A stretch of 64,000 bases of DNA, from positions 5,518,001 to 5,582,000 of the forward strand of contig CAUWAG010000003.1 of NCBI GenBank assembly GCA_963556695.1. The letters are read 5' to 3'. The position numbers and the translations under genes were made by a program. Every line of letters begins with the position of its first letter. The stretch's first letter is position 1. This DNA comes from Anthostomella pinea. Taxonomy: Eukaryota; Ascomycota; Sordariomycetes; Xylariales; Xylariaceae. The notes under the pieces were generated by a model. The model was not told where the DNA came from, did not search any database, and was given only the letters and a program-made list of their open reading frames with translations. Shown piece by piece: positions 10,701 to 20,344 of this stretch.

Positions 10701-12883
10701 AGGAAGGGAGTTTGGGTGTCAACGACATGGAACGTCACGTCTCCAATGGGGGTGTCAACATGGATCATGCCAAGGGAATCTAGGGGCTGTCCTCTACCGA
10801 ATTTAACCGTAGCTTCTCCAGCGCGTGATTTATCGAGTAAAACTGAGGGTAGCTCGCGCTGTAAGGCTAGGAACTGACCCTTGCCAGCTATTGAAACGGA
10901 AGCAGCGCCAGAATCAGGCATAATTCCTTGGAATGTAGAACTGGTATATCTATCCAGTATGAAGCTGTCAGACTCGAACCCAACCTGGGAGTTGTCCGTG
11001 GCAGTAATTGAATGTTGAAACGCTCAGTCACTAAGTAAGGTGGCTGTGAGGTACTGTACAGCATTGTTGCTACTGTCGCTTCCAGAATCCATGACGTGTT
11101 GATCATGCGTGTTATCGGGGTCGGAGTCAAGATCTGGCTCGTAGTCGGCCAAGAAGTGAATATAGGCAGGGCCTGTGGTCGGTCGTCCACGGAACTGTTG
11201 ATCGTGCCGCCATTTCTCTTTGGATTTTCGCTGTTCCTCTGGAGAATGCTTCCACGATCAACAGTCAGGGTCACTACAGATGTAACAACGTCTGGTAACA
11301 TTGCTATCTCGTTTATTGTATTGCTTGTTTTTCTGCCGGTGGAACTTGCGATCAGTAAAGTACTGATTGGCAGCATGCTGGGCGCTGTTAGTTGAGTCTT
11401 CAGAGGTCTAGAGTGATTGTCGGAGCTTGGATGCAAGAGCCTTGAATGTATGAGACGGGGTGAACAATGCGTATTCGAGTTCTTTGACGCCACGACAGGC
11501 GCGTTCCACAGCTGCGATTAGCTGTGTCTCGCTGAGATATGATGGGCCGAAGGCGCGTTGACAAAGCTGCAGCTTGTCAAGTAATGCCTTGAGGACGTCC
11601 ATATTGGACTTGTTGGCATTCTCGAGTCGTGCCTTCAAATTGCCGTAGGTAATTGCAGACCAATCACGATGATACTGCGTCCTGTTGACCTCTGTGTCAA
11701 AATGTATCTTAAGACGATTATACATGTCAAAAAACATAGAGTGACGGCTAACATGGTGCATGAAATATATTCGGGCTGCGCCAGTAAGCACTTGAGGGAA
11801 TACCGCGTGGAATTGACCAGGTTTGATGCCAATGGTAGAATACGTGTTCAGGAAATAACGCATCTTGTCGTCCAGAATATCATACGGTCTTCCGGAGTAA
11901 CAGTCTTCCTTTGTCCATATCTTAGCGAACGTAGCGATGGTTGCAGAAGCAAGATCTTTGTTCGCTAGCGGGGCAGGGGGAATCTGTGTATATGGGTCAG
12001 GTGGCTGGTTCTGAAGCCATTAATTGTACTGCTGGTAGGTCTTGAAACCGGGGTCCAGTGTAACAGTAACATGTCGAGGACCGGGGACGAAGCTGTCAAT
12101 TGAGTATGCCATCGGGGTTTGTCCGGGTATGAATCTGGCTTGCGGAGTCTGTGAGAGATTCTGATATTGGGGACGTATCGGAGCAGGTGTTTGTAAAGTA
12201 TCTCTCGACTGGTTGCTGTCAATGCTCTGGAACGCGATATGGCTCTGTGAAACATGCTGCTTAGTAGGTTCGAGGTTAGCAGTATTAGCAGGAGGGGGGT
12301 TATTTTCGTCTTGAAGATCGAAACCAGGTGTGTTGGTATTGGATGAATTAGCGTTATCGCTGTTTTTTTGTGCTTGGATAGCCATGTAACCTTTAACTAT
12401 TTTCCACAGGTCAGGGTTTGGATATAACAGTTTCGTCCTGTCAAGCGTGATCTTGTCCCAGACAGGAAGGTCTTCTGCGGTTATAAGGTTGGCAAGTGCG
12501 TCCGCGATAGAGTGGTTTGCCTTGCCTAGATAGATTCCTTGGGAAATAAGGCATTTTCGGAAGATGCCTCGGATGGTTTGTTCAATCTTCTCGAAGTTGT
12601 CTCTTGTCCATTCTTCAAAGTCCATTCGGAAGCTCTCAAAGATGTCGTAAGGGACAGGCTTCTCATTGCCATTATAGCGGTCAATGCAGGCTAGGGTGTA
12701 CGAGTTGATGTGAATAGTGTCGTCATCTCTCAGATCGACTGGATGGATCATATCGAGGTCGATGGAGTCGACAAGGTTGGCATGTAGATTGTGCTTGCCA
12801 AGGTATCGTAGCTTCTTATCTCTCAGGATGTCAGCGGGGTCTTGAGCGACTTGGATTTTGCTGTTGCCATTGCTGGAGGCCAT
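7706..12883 (-). pseudogene. copia gag-pol polyprotein with seven in-frame stops
   Basis: One continuous reading frame runs from ATG 12883 to the stop at 7706-7708. It is interrupted by stops whose first bases are 12022, 11410, 11260, 11026, 8602, 8356 and 8308. Gag is 12883 to ~11400. A zinc-knuckle remnant begins CYICSDPDC, with the TGA at 11260 standing where a Trp is usual. The protease active site is DSGA (~10915). A pre-integrase HHCC region and an integrase core with Asp, Asp and Glu (CVDAATAF, THDAGTNF, KVEWYH) follow. The reverse transcriptase has LQTDDTF in the YVDD position, and RNase H begins near 8250 (FVFIDGSFA). Every stop is one transition away from CAA, CAG, CGA or TGG. There are no frameshifts in 5.2 kb, so the decay is by point mutation, compatible with light RIP or recent inactivation. 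Confidence 0.92.
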
Positions 12884-12885
12884 CT

Positions 12886-13107
12886 TGTCGGATGTACTCG
12901 TGTCGGATGTACTTGTGTTGGATATGGGCGTGTTGGATGGACGTGTCGGATGGACGTGTCAGATGGGCACGTGTCGTATGGGCGTGTGGGATAGGCGTGT
13001 GGGATGGGCGTGTCGGATGGATGTGTGTCAGGGGGTTCTGTCAACAATCTGGCATGTGTCGGATGGGCGTGTGTCGGACGGGCGCGTCAGATGGATGTGT
13101 GGGGGAG
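12886..13107 (-). repeat. 13-bp minisatellite in the copia 5' leader
   Basis: Degenerate tandem copies of about 13 bp (consensus CGTGTCGGATGGG on the plus strand) fill the leader just upstream of gag. A larger duplication is superimposed: GGTTCTGTCAACA occurs twice about 72 bp apart (~13034 and ~13107). The array lies between the 5' LTR and the gag ATG, so it would be in the untranslated leader of the element RNA. Confidence 0.8.
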
Positions 13108-13174
13108 GGTTCTGTCAACAGTCTGTGCTGCTGCGCGGGATGTAAGTATTGCTGTGATTGCAGCATAATCTATT

Positions 13175-13288
13175 GCCTTGAGTCGCCTCTAGAGGAATGT
13201 TTGCAGTAGAAAACCTCGGATCTCGTGCTGTGCCTCAAATCGCCTCTTGAGGAACGTTTGCGACAGAAGATCCAGATCTTTGGCTGTA
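13175..13288 (-). repeat. 57-bp tandem duplication in the copia leader
   Basis: Two adjacent diverged copies begin at about 13175 and 13232. Each contains TCGCCTCT, then GAGGAA, then GTTTGC, and they end in GTGCTGT and TGGCTGT. They lie between the 5' LTR and the minisatellite. Confidence 0.65.
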
Positions 13289-13377
13289 TCCCGAGTCTCG
13301 TGTCAGGAACGTTGATACAGTAAGACCTCTTCTTTTCCTTGCTTATCTGTGTTGCCTTGCGAGACAACACTGATCAG

Positions 13378-13580
13378 TGTTGGAACAGGCTTGAACAATC
13401 AATCATAATACTCAAGTATGGGGTCAAGGTCATGATATTGCTGATGGTTGGATTGGGAGGTCTAGCTGGACCTGAAGGTCTGGCTAAGTAACCTCGCAAT
13501 CCGGTATCTATCTCTTATCTAATCATACATGTGGGTCTTGGTATAGATGGTTTGCAGGCTGAAATTGCATAGATCTAACA
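13378..13580 (-). repeat. 5' LTR of the copia element
   Basis: 203 bp, TGTTGG...CTAACA, four transitions different from the copy at 7447-7649. In element orientation this copy is upstream of gag, so it should contain the promoter and transcript start. The terminal CCAACA has become CTAACA by one C-to-T change at CpA, a RIP-type mutation. Confidence 0.95.
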
Positions 13581-13587
13581 TTATTAC

Positions 13588-13677
<90 letters not shown>
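13581..13677. repeat. (TTA)n microsatellite abutting the LTR
   Basis: About 31 TTA/ATT triplets with one early interruption (TTATTACTATTATT). The array begins at the first base after the LTR, exactly where a target-site duplication is expected. Confidence 0.97.
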
Positions 13678-13678
<1 letters not shown>

Positions 13679-15130
13679 GCGTTTGGTATTATAAAAACGA
13701 TGAGAAAAAAGTTAATATAAAAAGCTTACTAATTATATAATTTTTTAATAATTTCTTTTCATATTAGATATTATAAGTAAACGAAACATTATATAAATAA
13801 CCATTCATTCATAATTAAGACGTAAATATAAAATAAACTAAAATAAAAGGTACGATTAAATCACGTTATTAAAAAATAACGTATTTATAATAGTAAATGA
13901 ATATAGGCGTTATTGAAAGATTTCATTCGCTTAAAAACGTGCTAGTTATAATACTTTACCGTTAAAGCTTTAAAGATCTAGTTCCAATAATATAAAAACT
14001 CGAAAGTAACTGAGTTAAAATCGTGTTTTCAATATATAATAAGGTATAATTGAAATATTACTAGCGTATAACATTTATTGTGTAACGCCTTAAATCATTT
14101 CTCCGTTTGAAACCATTAAGTTTCTAATATTAAATTTTACCGTAAAGTAATATATAACCAAACATACTTATTAAAAATATAAGTTAAAGGGCGCGAGATT
14201 ACTTAATTAATTTTAATTATGAATAAATACTTATTAAGTTTCACTTATTAAGGTATGTATTACTTGTTAAATCTAAATTATTAAAATAATATATTAATAA
14301 GATCGATTTCAAATATTTATAACTAGCAAATCTTTTTTTACAACGTATTAATTATTAAATCCAGTATTATATATATTAAACTGACTAATAATGATATTAA
14401 AACTCGAGAAAGATGATATTATACAAAGTATATAAATCGAAAAATATTAAAATATAGGTGCGGGTTAGATATCTTAAATTAAAAAGATTAAAATATCATA
14501 TATTCAAAATATTATACGGCCTTACTAGCCCTAATCTAATCTATTTAGTTATTAGAATAGGTCTCTTTTATTACTGGCTTTTAATAATACGTATTACTTT
14601 ATAATGTATAATAATTTAAGCTTTTATTAAATATATTACGTTTAATTTAATACAATCCTTACTTTTACCGCTTTAAATGTTTTATTATTGTCGTGATTAA
14701 ACAACGACAACGAGGTTTAATCAAACGCAATGATAACGATAATAACGACGGTCGCTTAAACGTATAAAATAATAATATTATTATCGCGTTTAATTAAACC
14801 TCGTTATTACGTTGAATTTATATTAACGGTAATATACCTATTATATACCGGTTATATCATATCGTGCAGGGCTTTTAAAATCGTATTTTAATAATTATTA
14901 CACTTATAATAAACGTAACTAACTTTACCTTGAAGTTAGTTATAAAAATAAGCGTTATAACAATTAAAAAGAAAAGAGTTAAAACTATTTTATCTTATTG
15001 AAAAACTAAATAGTTATATCCCAAAAAAAAGTATATTACTTACAAAAAACTTATAACGCGTTTTAAGCTTTATATAAAAAATAAAGCCTTATATTTTACT
15101 TTTTTTGATTAAATATTAAAAAGTGTCAGA
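13678..15130. repeat. AT-rich, RIP-like degraded repeat block (right flank of the copia element)
   Basis: Extremely AT-rich sequence without open frames, like the left flank. Bases 14472-14570 are a diverged direct copy of 6478-6575. Composition returns to normal at about 15131. Confidence 0.75.
14701..14812. repeat. Inverted repeat (hairpin) in the AT-rich block
   Basis: The arm at about 14705-14744 contains AACGAGGTTTAATCAAACGC. The arm at about 14770-14810 contains the reverse complement with C-to-T style differences (AACGAGGTTTAATTAAACGC when read on the minus strand). The spacer is about 25 bp. It may be the terminal inverted repeat of a small DNA transposon, or an inverted duplication before RIP. 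Confidence 0.6.
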
Positions 15131-15270
15131 TGTTGGATTCCAGATATGGTGCCCTTAGGTGCAGTACCCATTAGGGGGCTGTCAAGGGAATAGTGGATAC
15201 ACCCTGGCATGGTGCAGTATGGTATTTAGCTGTAGATTAGCCCTGCGGAGCACACTTAAGAATGACAACA
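15131..15270. repeat. Possible LTR fragment
   Basis: A normal-composition island begins TGTTGGATTCC exactly where the AT-rich block ends, and a CAACA end is found at 15266-15270. Terminal inverted identity is only 5 bp (TGTTG/CAACA) and no target duplication is visible, so this is a weak call. Confidence 0.25.
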
Positions 15271-16492
15271 ACATTTGCAGCGACCGCTCACACCCCCAAG
15301 GCTTGTGACCCTTCTAGAATCTCACAAAAAGTTATAAATATATAGCAACTTATAACCCTTGCTTTTATTTATAAAAAGGGGTTTGTAAGAGTTACCAATC
15401 ACGCCTTATAACAACTAACTACTTGTTACGTATAAGGCCTTATACTCGTAATGCTGTGGCGCTAGTACAACGCAGCCAGCTGCGACAATAAGCTAAAGTA
15501 CTTTACCTGGGTATAGGTAAGCAAGATCACCAACTACCTACGCGGCAAAAGGCCCAGACAGGGCGTCATGTTGTGTGACACGGGTGCACCATCGAACCGA
15601 GATCTGCTCTGGGACGGGTAGGCAGCGATTCTGTCAGATTTGAGCCAATTGTCAGAGTGAAGTGTGTGTGTGTATTCTGAGTGTCTCTGCGACCGTGGCA
15701 GTTTTGTGCCAGAGGGGGCTGGATCGGGACGGAACAACTAGGTTCCGTTGTCTACCTGTCAAGGTGCCTTCTAGGCATACCTTTAATCCAACAGATTCAA
15801 TGTCAGTATAGGTAGGTCACATCTAAGGGTGGGCGGACGGGATGCGACGGGAGCAGGCAGCCTACCTTACTGCGCAGCGCCCGACAAAATACGTGCGGTA
15901 TCGCTTCCGCCCTCTCGGATGGTCAGCCGCTGGTATGCGAATGTGCGGTAACGGTTAGAGGAGGTCACAATTTCGAGGGGTAACATTGGAGTAGGTAGAT
16001 CACCATTGGAAGTCCGCACACTCAGGGGCGGGCGTTGAAACTCGACCGCGATCCGATACCAACTTGAAGTACATACATATACGCAACTCGTACAGACAGT
16101 CAGATCACTCTTGCTTATGCCTCACATAGTGTTCGATGTGCCAGTCTACGCGTCTGCTTTAATATGTATATGGTGGTAATTATTTTCTCCGGGCTGGGTT
16201 GAGATAGGTATCGGAGGTGCACGTGCATATATGTATTTTGTGTTTCCGTGTTGTTTGAGGTCTTAATGCATATCATATTACTTGAGGCTCTGCCGGTTAC
16301 CGAGATGCTCCCAAGCCCAACCCGAAACCTACCTACACACACACGCACACACACAGACACACATGTTTGTTTCGCTGCTTGTATCAACCTCGTGCGCCGA
16401 TCGTACACAGCAACTTGCGAGCTAGTCAAGAGCCAGCTCCATCAGCTCAGAGTTGTCAGGAAAAGCATCGCAGATAGGGCCAGCTCGGATCA
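15271..16492. other. Gene-free region
   Basis: No gene recognised. It holds short tandem CA tracts (16328-16364) and the 3' flank of the RTC4-like gene. Open frames are short and overlapping. Confidence 0.5.
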
Positions 16493-18409
16493 TCAATCCT
16501 CGGAATTCTCGTCCTCGCTCAGATTCGTGATAACATCCTCGGCGTCCTCGTACAACAGCTCCCCGACCTCAACGCTGTCCTGCATGGTCTGTCTGGCAGC
16601 CAGCTCTGTGACACTCATGTCCTCCATGATCAGGCGGACGGTCAGTTCGGGCACGAGGACCGCCTGCACGTATCCCGTGTAACCTCTCGCGGAAACGAGC
16701 CTGTCCTCAACCGCACGCTTCCGGACCACAGACGACAGGGTACGCATGATATACTCTGTCATGATGCGCAGCCCTCGAGGTCCGTAGTATCCTGGAATGA
16801 GACTGTCGTCGGTTTTCAACAAGGTCCGATTCTTTCCAGAGTGGACCTTTTCCTTCAAAACGTCACGGTAATACGATGACTGCGTTCCTTCAAGGATGCT
16901 CCTTAGGAAGTCTTGATGTCGGCTGCAACGGTCGGCCATCGTGTCCCAGTCAATCTCGGGATATCCCTTATCAGTCCCAGAACTCATTGCCGCCTTCCGT
17001 TTGTGCAGTCGGCAGAACGCAGCTTGCTTCTTGATGTTCATCCGGCCATGGTCGGAATGCTTTTCGAGCAGCTCACGGTCAACCACTTGATGACACATTG
17101 GACAAAAAGCCTCGGTGACCAATTGACTGTCCTCGAAGTCATCCTCCTCGCCCGCGTTGGTTTGTGCTTCAATATGTGACGCAACGAGATCCTTCGCACC
17201 GTCGTCAGCCAGATCATCCAGTTCGTCAAAGTCTAGCTTCTTGAACACTGGTGTCTGGGAGAACTTTTCTACCCGTGATTCCGATGATTCCACGTGGTTT
17301 CTTGCCTTGGCTGCTCGTGACTTGTTTGCTCTCGTTGGTCGGGAAGGCCGTAGACCATTGAAATTTGCATCCTCGTCTTCCGAGCCATACTTCTTCATCC
17401 TCGGTGTTGGCTTTCCAGGAGAATCATCCCACCGCGCACTTGAAGGCTTGAACTTGGGCTTTTCTGGACTCGACATTGGAGATGAGCCTGGAACGCCCCT
17501 GAAAGCGGCCTTCCGAGGAGAACGCCCATCTTCCATGTCCGAAGTGAAGCTGTCGACATTCTTGAATGCTGTTTTGGCGGGAGACTGGGACAGCGACGGG
17601 TCCTGGTCACTATCCTCGTGCCTCACGAACGTCTTCTTTCGAGATCCCTTGGTCGCTAGAGTGAACATGTCAGCAGTCGCAAGCATGATACTGGCCCAAA
17701 TATACTCACAATCCGGCCGTGGAGCTGAAGATCTCTGTGTAGACTTTTGGGAAGATCTCGGCTGTGAAGATCTGGGCTGTGATCCGTAGCCAACGGTACG
17801 CGCTCTTTTCCCCTTCGATTTGTTTGTGAAGCCGAATTCGTCTTTCAGATGGCTGTCCATCTGTCCCAGTGCTTCATCGGCGGACCTCTTTGAACCCGCA
17901 GAACTGGCAGGTTCCTCAGCTTGTGTATCGCTTCTAGTTTTCCTGCCTGAAGCCGGCTTCGACTTTTCCTGCTCGCCTTTTCGCGTATTGCTTGCTTGAG
18001 AATTCCGGCCCGTCTGAAATACTGTTCCTCGGATATTCCCTCGAGGAGGAGCATCATCACTATCTGAGTCAATCGGATCATGTTTTGCCGGTCTGAACAG
18101 TGGTCGATTTTCCCGGTCTTCCTCTTCATCATCCGTGCTTGACAGAGGGGCTGCGTTGATTGAAGGGTCGTCCTCCAGCTTTATCGTGGAACTCATCTTG
18201 CCAGATGAAGGGGGCTTCTGGGGCGCTGTTGGCTTCGGGGCCTGTACTTGTGTCCCGCCAATTTGCTTCAGAAGAGACTCAGGTCGTTGATGCCTGCTCA
18301 GTCCCACGCGTAGTTTTGCTTGTGCCGGGTGTCTCCCATGTCTATTCATTGAAGTTGTCCGTTTGGGGCGAACCAGCGATGGATTCAGTTGATTAAAGAT
18401 GAATTCCAT
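16493..18409 (-). CDS. RTC4: RTC4-like protein
   Basis: Two exons: 18409-17710 and 17655-16493, separated by a 54-bp intron (17656-17709; GTGAGT donor, CTGAC branch site, CTAG acceptor). The intron is a multiple of three and stop-free, so an unspliced reading is also open; the spliced protein is 620 aa. The N-terminal ~380 residues are low-complexity and basic/acidic. A probable zinc-binding CPMCHQVV...H motif follows, then the RTC4-like domain of ~130 residues (from YPEIDWDTMADRC through GYYGPRGLRIMTEYI), and an acidic tail. Yeast Rtc4 was named from a telomere-capping screen and its biochemistry is poorly defined. It is divergent from the dynactin gene, 538 bp away. The exact ATG is less certain than the C-terminal domain. 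Confidence 0.85.
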   Translation of the reverse strand: MEFIFNQLNPSLVRPKRTTSMNRHGRHPAQAKLRVGLSRHQRPESLLKQIGGTQVQAPKPTAPQKPPSSGKMSSTIKLEDDPSINAAPLSSTDDEEEDRENRPLFRPAKHDPIDSDSDDAPPRGNIRGTVFQTGRNSQASNTRKGEQEKSKPASGRKTRSDTQAEEPASSAGSKRSADEALGQMDSHLKDEFGFTNKSKGKRARTVGYGSQPRSSQPRSSQKSTQRSSAPRPDCEYIWASIMLATADMFTLATKGSRKKTFVRHEDSDQDPSLSQSPAKTAFKNVDSFTSDMEDGRSPRKAAFRGVPGSSPMSSPEKPKFKPSSARWDDSPGKPTPRMKKYGSEDEDANFNGLRPSRPTRANKSRAAKARNHVESSESRVEKFSQTPVFKKLDFDELDDLADDGAKDLVASHIEAQTNAGEEDDFEDSQLVTEAFCPMCHQVVDRELLEKHSDHGRMNIKKQAAFCRLHKRKAAMSSGTDKGYPEIDWDTMADRCSRHQDFLRSILEGTQSSYYRDVLKEKVHSGKNRTLLKTDDSLIPGYYGPRGLRIMTEYIMRTLSSVVRKRAVEDRLVSARGYTGYVQAVLVPELTVRLIMEDMSVTELAARQTMQDSVEVGELLYEDAEDVITNLSEDENSED

Positions 18410-18947
18410 CGACTTGGGCCTTCTGCAGCCGGAAAGAGTGAGTCTTGTTGGGTAGCCGCTGAAACGAAGAGGAGCTGCTCAGCTGCGGTGTGATGAAAAT
18501 GGAAGTCGCAATGAAGGTATATAAGCCACGACGCGCAGAACTCATAGCTTCTCACAAAGCATAACCAGAAGGAGGGAGTAGATCTCAAAGAGATGTGCGG
18601 GTAGCATTGTGGACCAACAATGCCTCAGGACCGCGAGTGCTTAATTCTGGTCCATTGAGGTGGTGACTGTGAGACAGATTGTGAGCGTGAACGCGTGTTG
18701 GATATTTCCAGAGGTAGACGCGTCTGGTCTAAGCTCTGGTCTAAGCGGTACTACCGCCACGCCTCAGCCACAGGGGGGCAGTACAGTGCGGGTACCTGCC
18801 TGCACCCTGCTGGTACCTGCATTATGCGATGTCAACGGTTCAATGTTTGTACTCCAACAGCTGCCCTGAATGCCCACGTAGACCTCGAAGTTTGAGCTTC
18901 TGTCCTCTAGAATAGGTGACTGAGATCACTCTACGCCTGACTGTCCA
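18410..18947. promoter_or_regulatory. Shared divergent intergenic region (RTC4-like / dynactin p50)
   Basis: The 538 bp separate two divergently transcribed genes, so both core promoters should lie here. No specific factor site can be assigned. A direct repeat TCTGGTCTAAGC / TCTGGTCTAAGC lies at about 18723-18746. Confidence 0.5.
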
Positions 18948-20344
18948 ATGGCTATCAATCGGAAATATGCCGAGTTGCCAGACTTGGTGCGTGCTGGGTA
19001 CCGATGATCTGTTTACAGTTGCTAACTTTACCCAAGGACTCTGCGCCCGACATCTACGAGACCCCTGATTTGACAGATGACAACTCTACTATTCCTGTGA
19101 GTTCTTGGTGGTGTTGTATTCTGGCTTAATTGGGGGGTAGGTAGACTGACTATGGGGTTCAGACCACCGTGGGACGCTCGCAATCGGAAAATGAGTTCGA
19201 CGAGGACGAGGATGAGGATGCCCCTGGAGTCTCCCATTCCCGACTACGACTAGACCAAGCTCGATCGCGTTTCCTACCAGCCCAGGTCGACGCTCGCGAT
19301 GTCGACTTCTCCGATCGATTGAACAGCAAGCGGAAATCCTACCGAGCATCGAGCCGCAGACAGAAAATCCTTGAAGATGGCACACAAGAGCTTGGCGATC
19401 TAAGTGATGAGGAACTTGGCGAAACTCTGGGCGTAAAGATTGCCCGTCTAAAGCACGAGATTGGAGAAGCCCAGGACGAATATACCAAGCAACAAGCCGA
19501 ATCGAAGGAAGATGAATCACAGCAGGGCTTCCAGCTTGCCTCACTCAGCGAGGTATTGGACGAGATGCTACGCAGGCCGGAACGACGCATGCTATCCAGA
19601 CCCCGAGCTTCCAAACCTACAGGCCTACCCGTGGAGCAACGAGGAGGGGACTTGATCCCGCCGGGAGACGAAGCGACGTACACTGTCACCTACGCGCCGA
19701 ACTATGAGCAAAGCCATGCCCTTGCTAAAGCTGCCGACTTCGATCGTCGACTTGTAATGCTAGAGAAGGCGATCGGTGTAACGTCGTCAGCCACATCCGG
19801 AATAGAGGGCAATGGCTTGCCTCGAGCGATCATGCCTACGCTCGACACACTCCAGAAGCAGATCTTAACACTGTCGGACGCGTCTACCTCGTCGCTCGAT
19901 AGCATCAGCCGCCGAGTCCGCACTTTGACACAGGAGGCCGAGCAGCTCGAGAAGTCAAGGAAGGCCGCGAAGGTGGCGCAGGAGAACCTCGCGTCCTCAG
20001 GTGGTCCTCCGGCGGAGGCAGATGACTTGGAACAGATAACCAAGGTCAACGCGCTCTATGGGACGTTACCGACAATCGAGAATCTGGCCCCTCTTCTGCC
20101 GCCGTTGCTGGATAGGCTCCGTTCGTTGAGGGCTATCCATGCCGATGCAGCAACAGCGAACGAGACATTGGAGCGCATAGAGAAGTCACAGACCGAGATG
20201 GCGTCTAGTATCAAAGAATGGAGAGAGGGGTTGGAGAAGATTGAAACAGCTATGGACAAGGGAGACACTGCCATGACTGAGCAGTTGAAACAGGCTGAGG
20301 GATGGGTGAAGGAGCTCGAGGCAAAGATGGCGAATCTGTCGTAG
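18948..20344 (+). CDS. Dynactin subunit 2 (p50 dynamitin)
   Basis: Three exons: 18948-18986, 19037-19096 and 19163-20344; introns of 50 and 66 bp have GTGCGT and GTGAGT donors. The spliced product is 426 aa. The N-terminus MAINRKYAELPDL followed by DIYETPDL is the characteristic dynamitin start. The rest is mostly coiled coil (SRRQKILEDGTQEL, LKHEIGEAQDEYTKQQAES and a C-terminal helix ending ELEAKMANLS). p50 joins the shoulder of dynactin to the Arp1 filament and so supports dynein-driven nuclear and vesicle transport in hyphae. The two small 5' exons were placed by frame and family N-terminal similarity. Confidence 0.92.

Larger units (their letters stand above)
7447..13580 (-). mobile_element. 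Ty1/copia LTR retrotransposon, 6.1 kb, inactivated
   Basis: Two direct 203-bp LTRs (7447-7649 and 13378-13580) bracket a gag-pol region read on the minus strand. Domain order is gag, zinc knuckle, aspartic protease, integrase, reverse transcriptase, RNase H; integrase before RT defines the Ty1/copia superfamily. A purine-rich tract on the element strand (plus-strand CTCTTTCTTTT, 7657-7667) lies just inside the 3' LTR and is a candidate polypurine tract. The LTRs differ at four positions, all transitions. Seven in-frame stops but no frameshift disrupt the single gag-pol frame. The flanks read TATTA on the left and TTATTA on the right, so a clean 5-bp target duplication is not evident; the right side runs into an ATT microsatellite. 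Confidence 0.93.

Noticed and set aside
8600..10921. Treating the 773-codon frame as an intact pol gene
   Set aside because: It is only the stretch between two of seven in-frame stops of a single gag-pol frame that continues both upstream and downstream.
12823..13047. Pro/His/Thr-repeat protein frame in the copia leader
   Set aside because: It is a translation of the 13-bp minisatellite, out of frame with gag.
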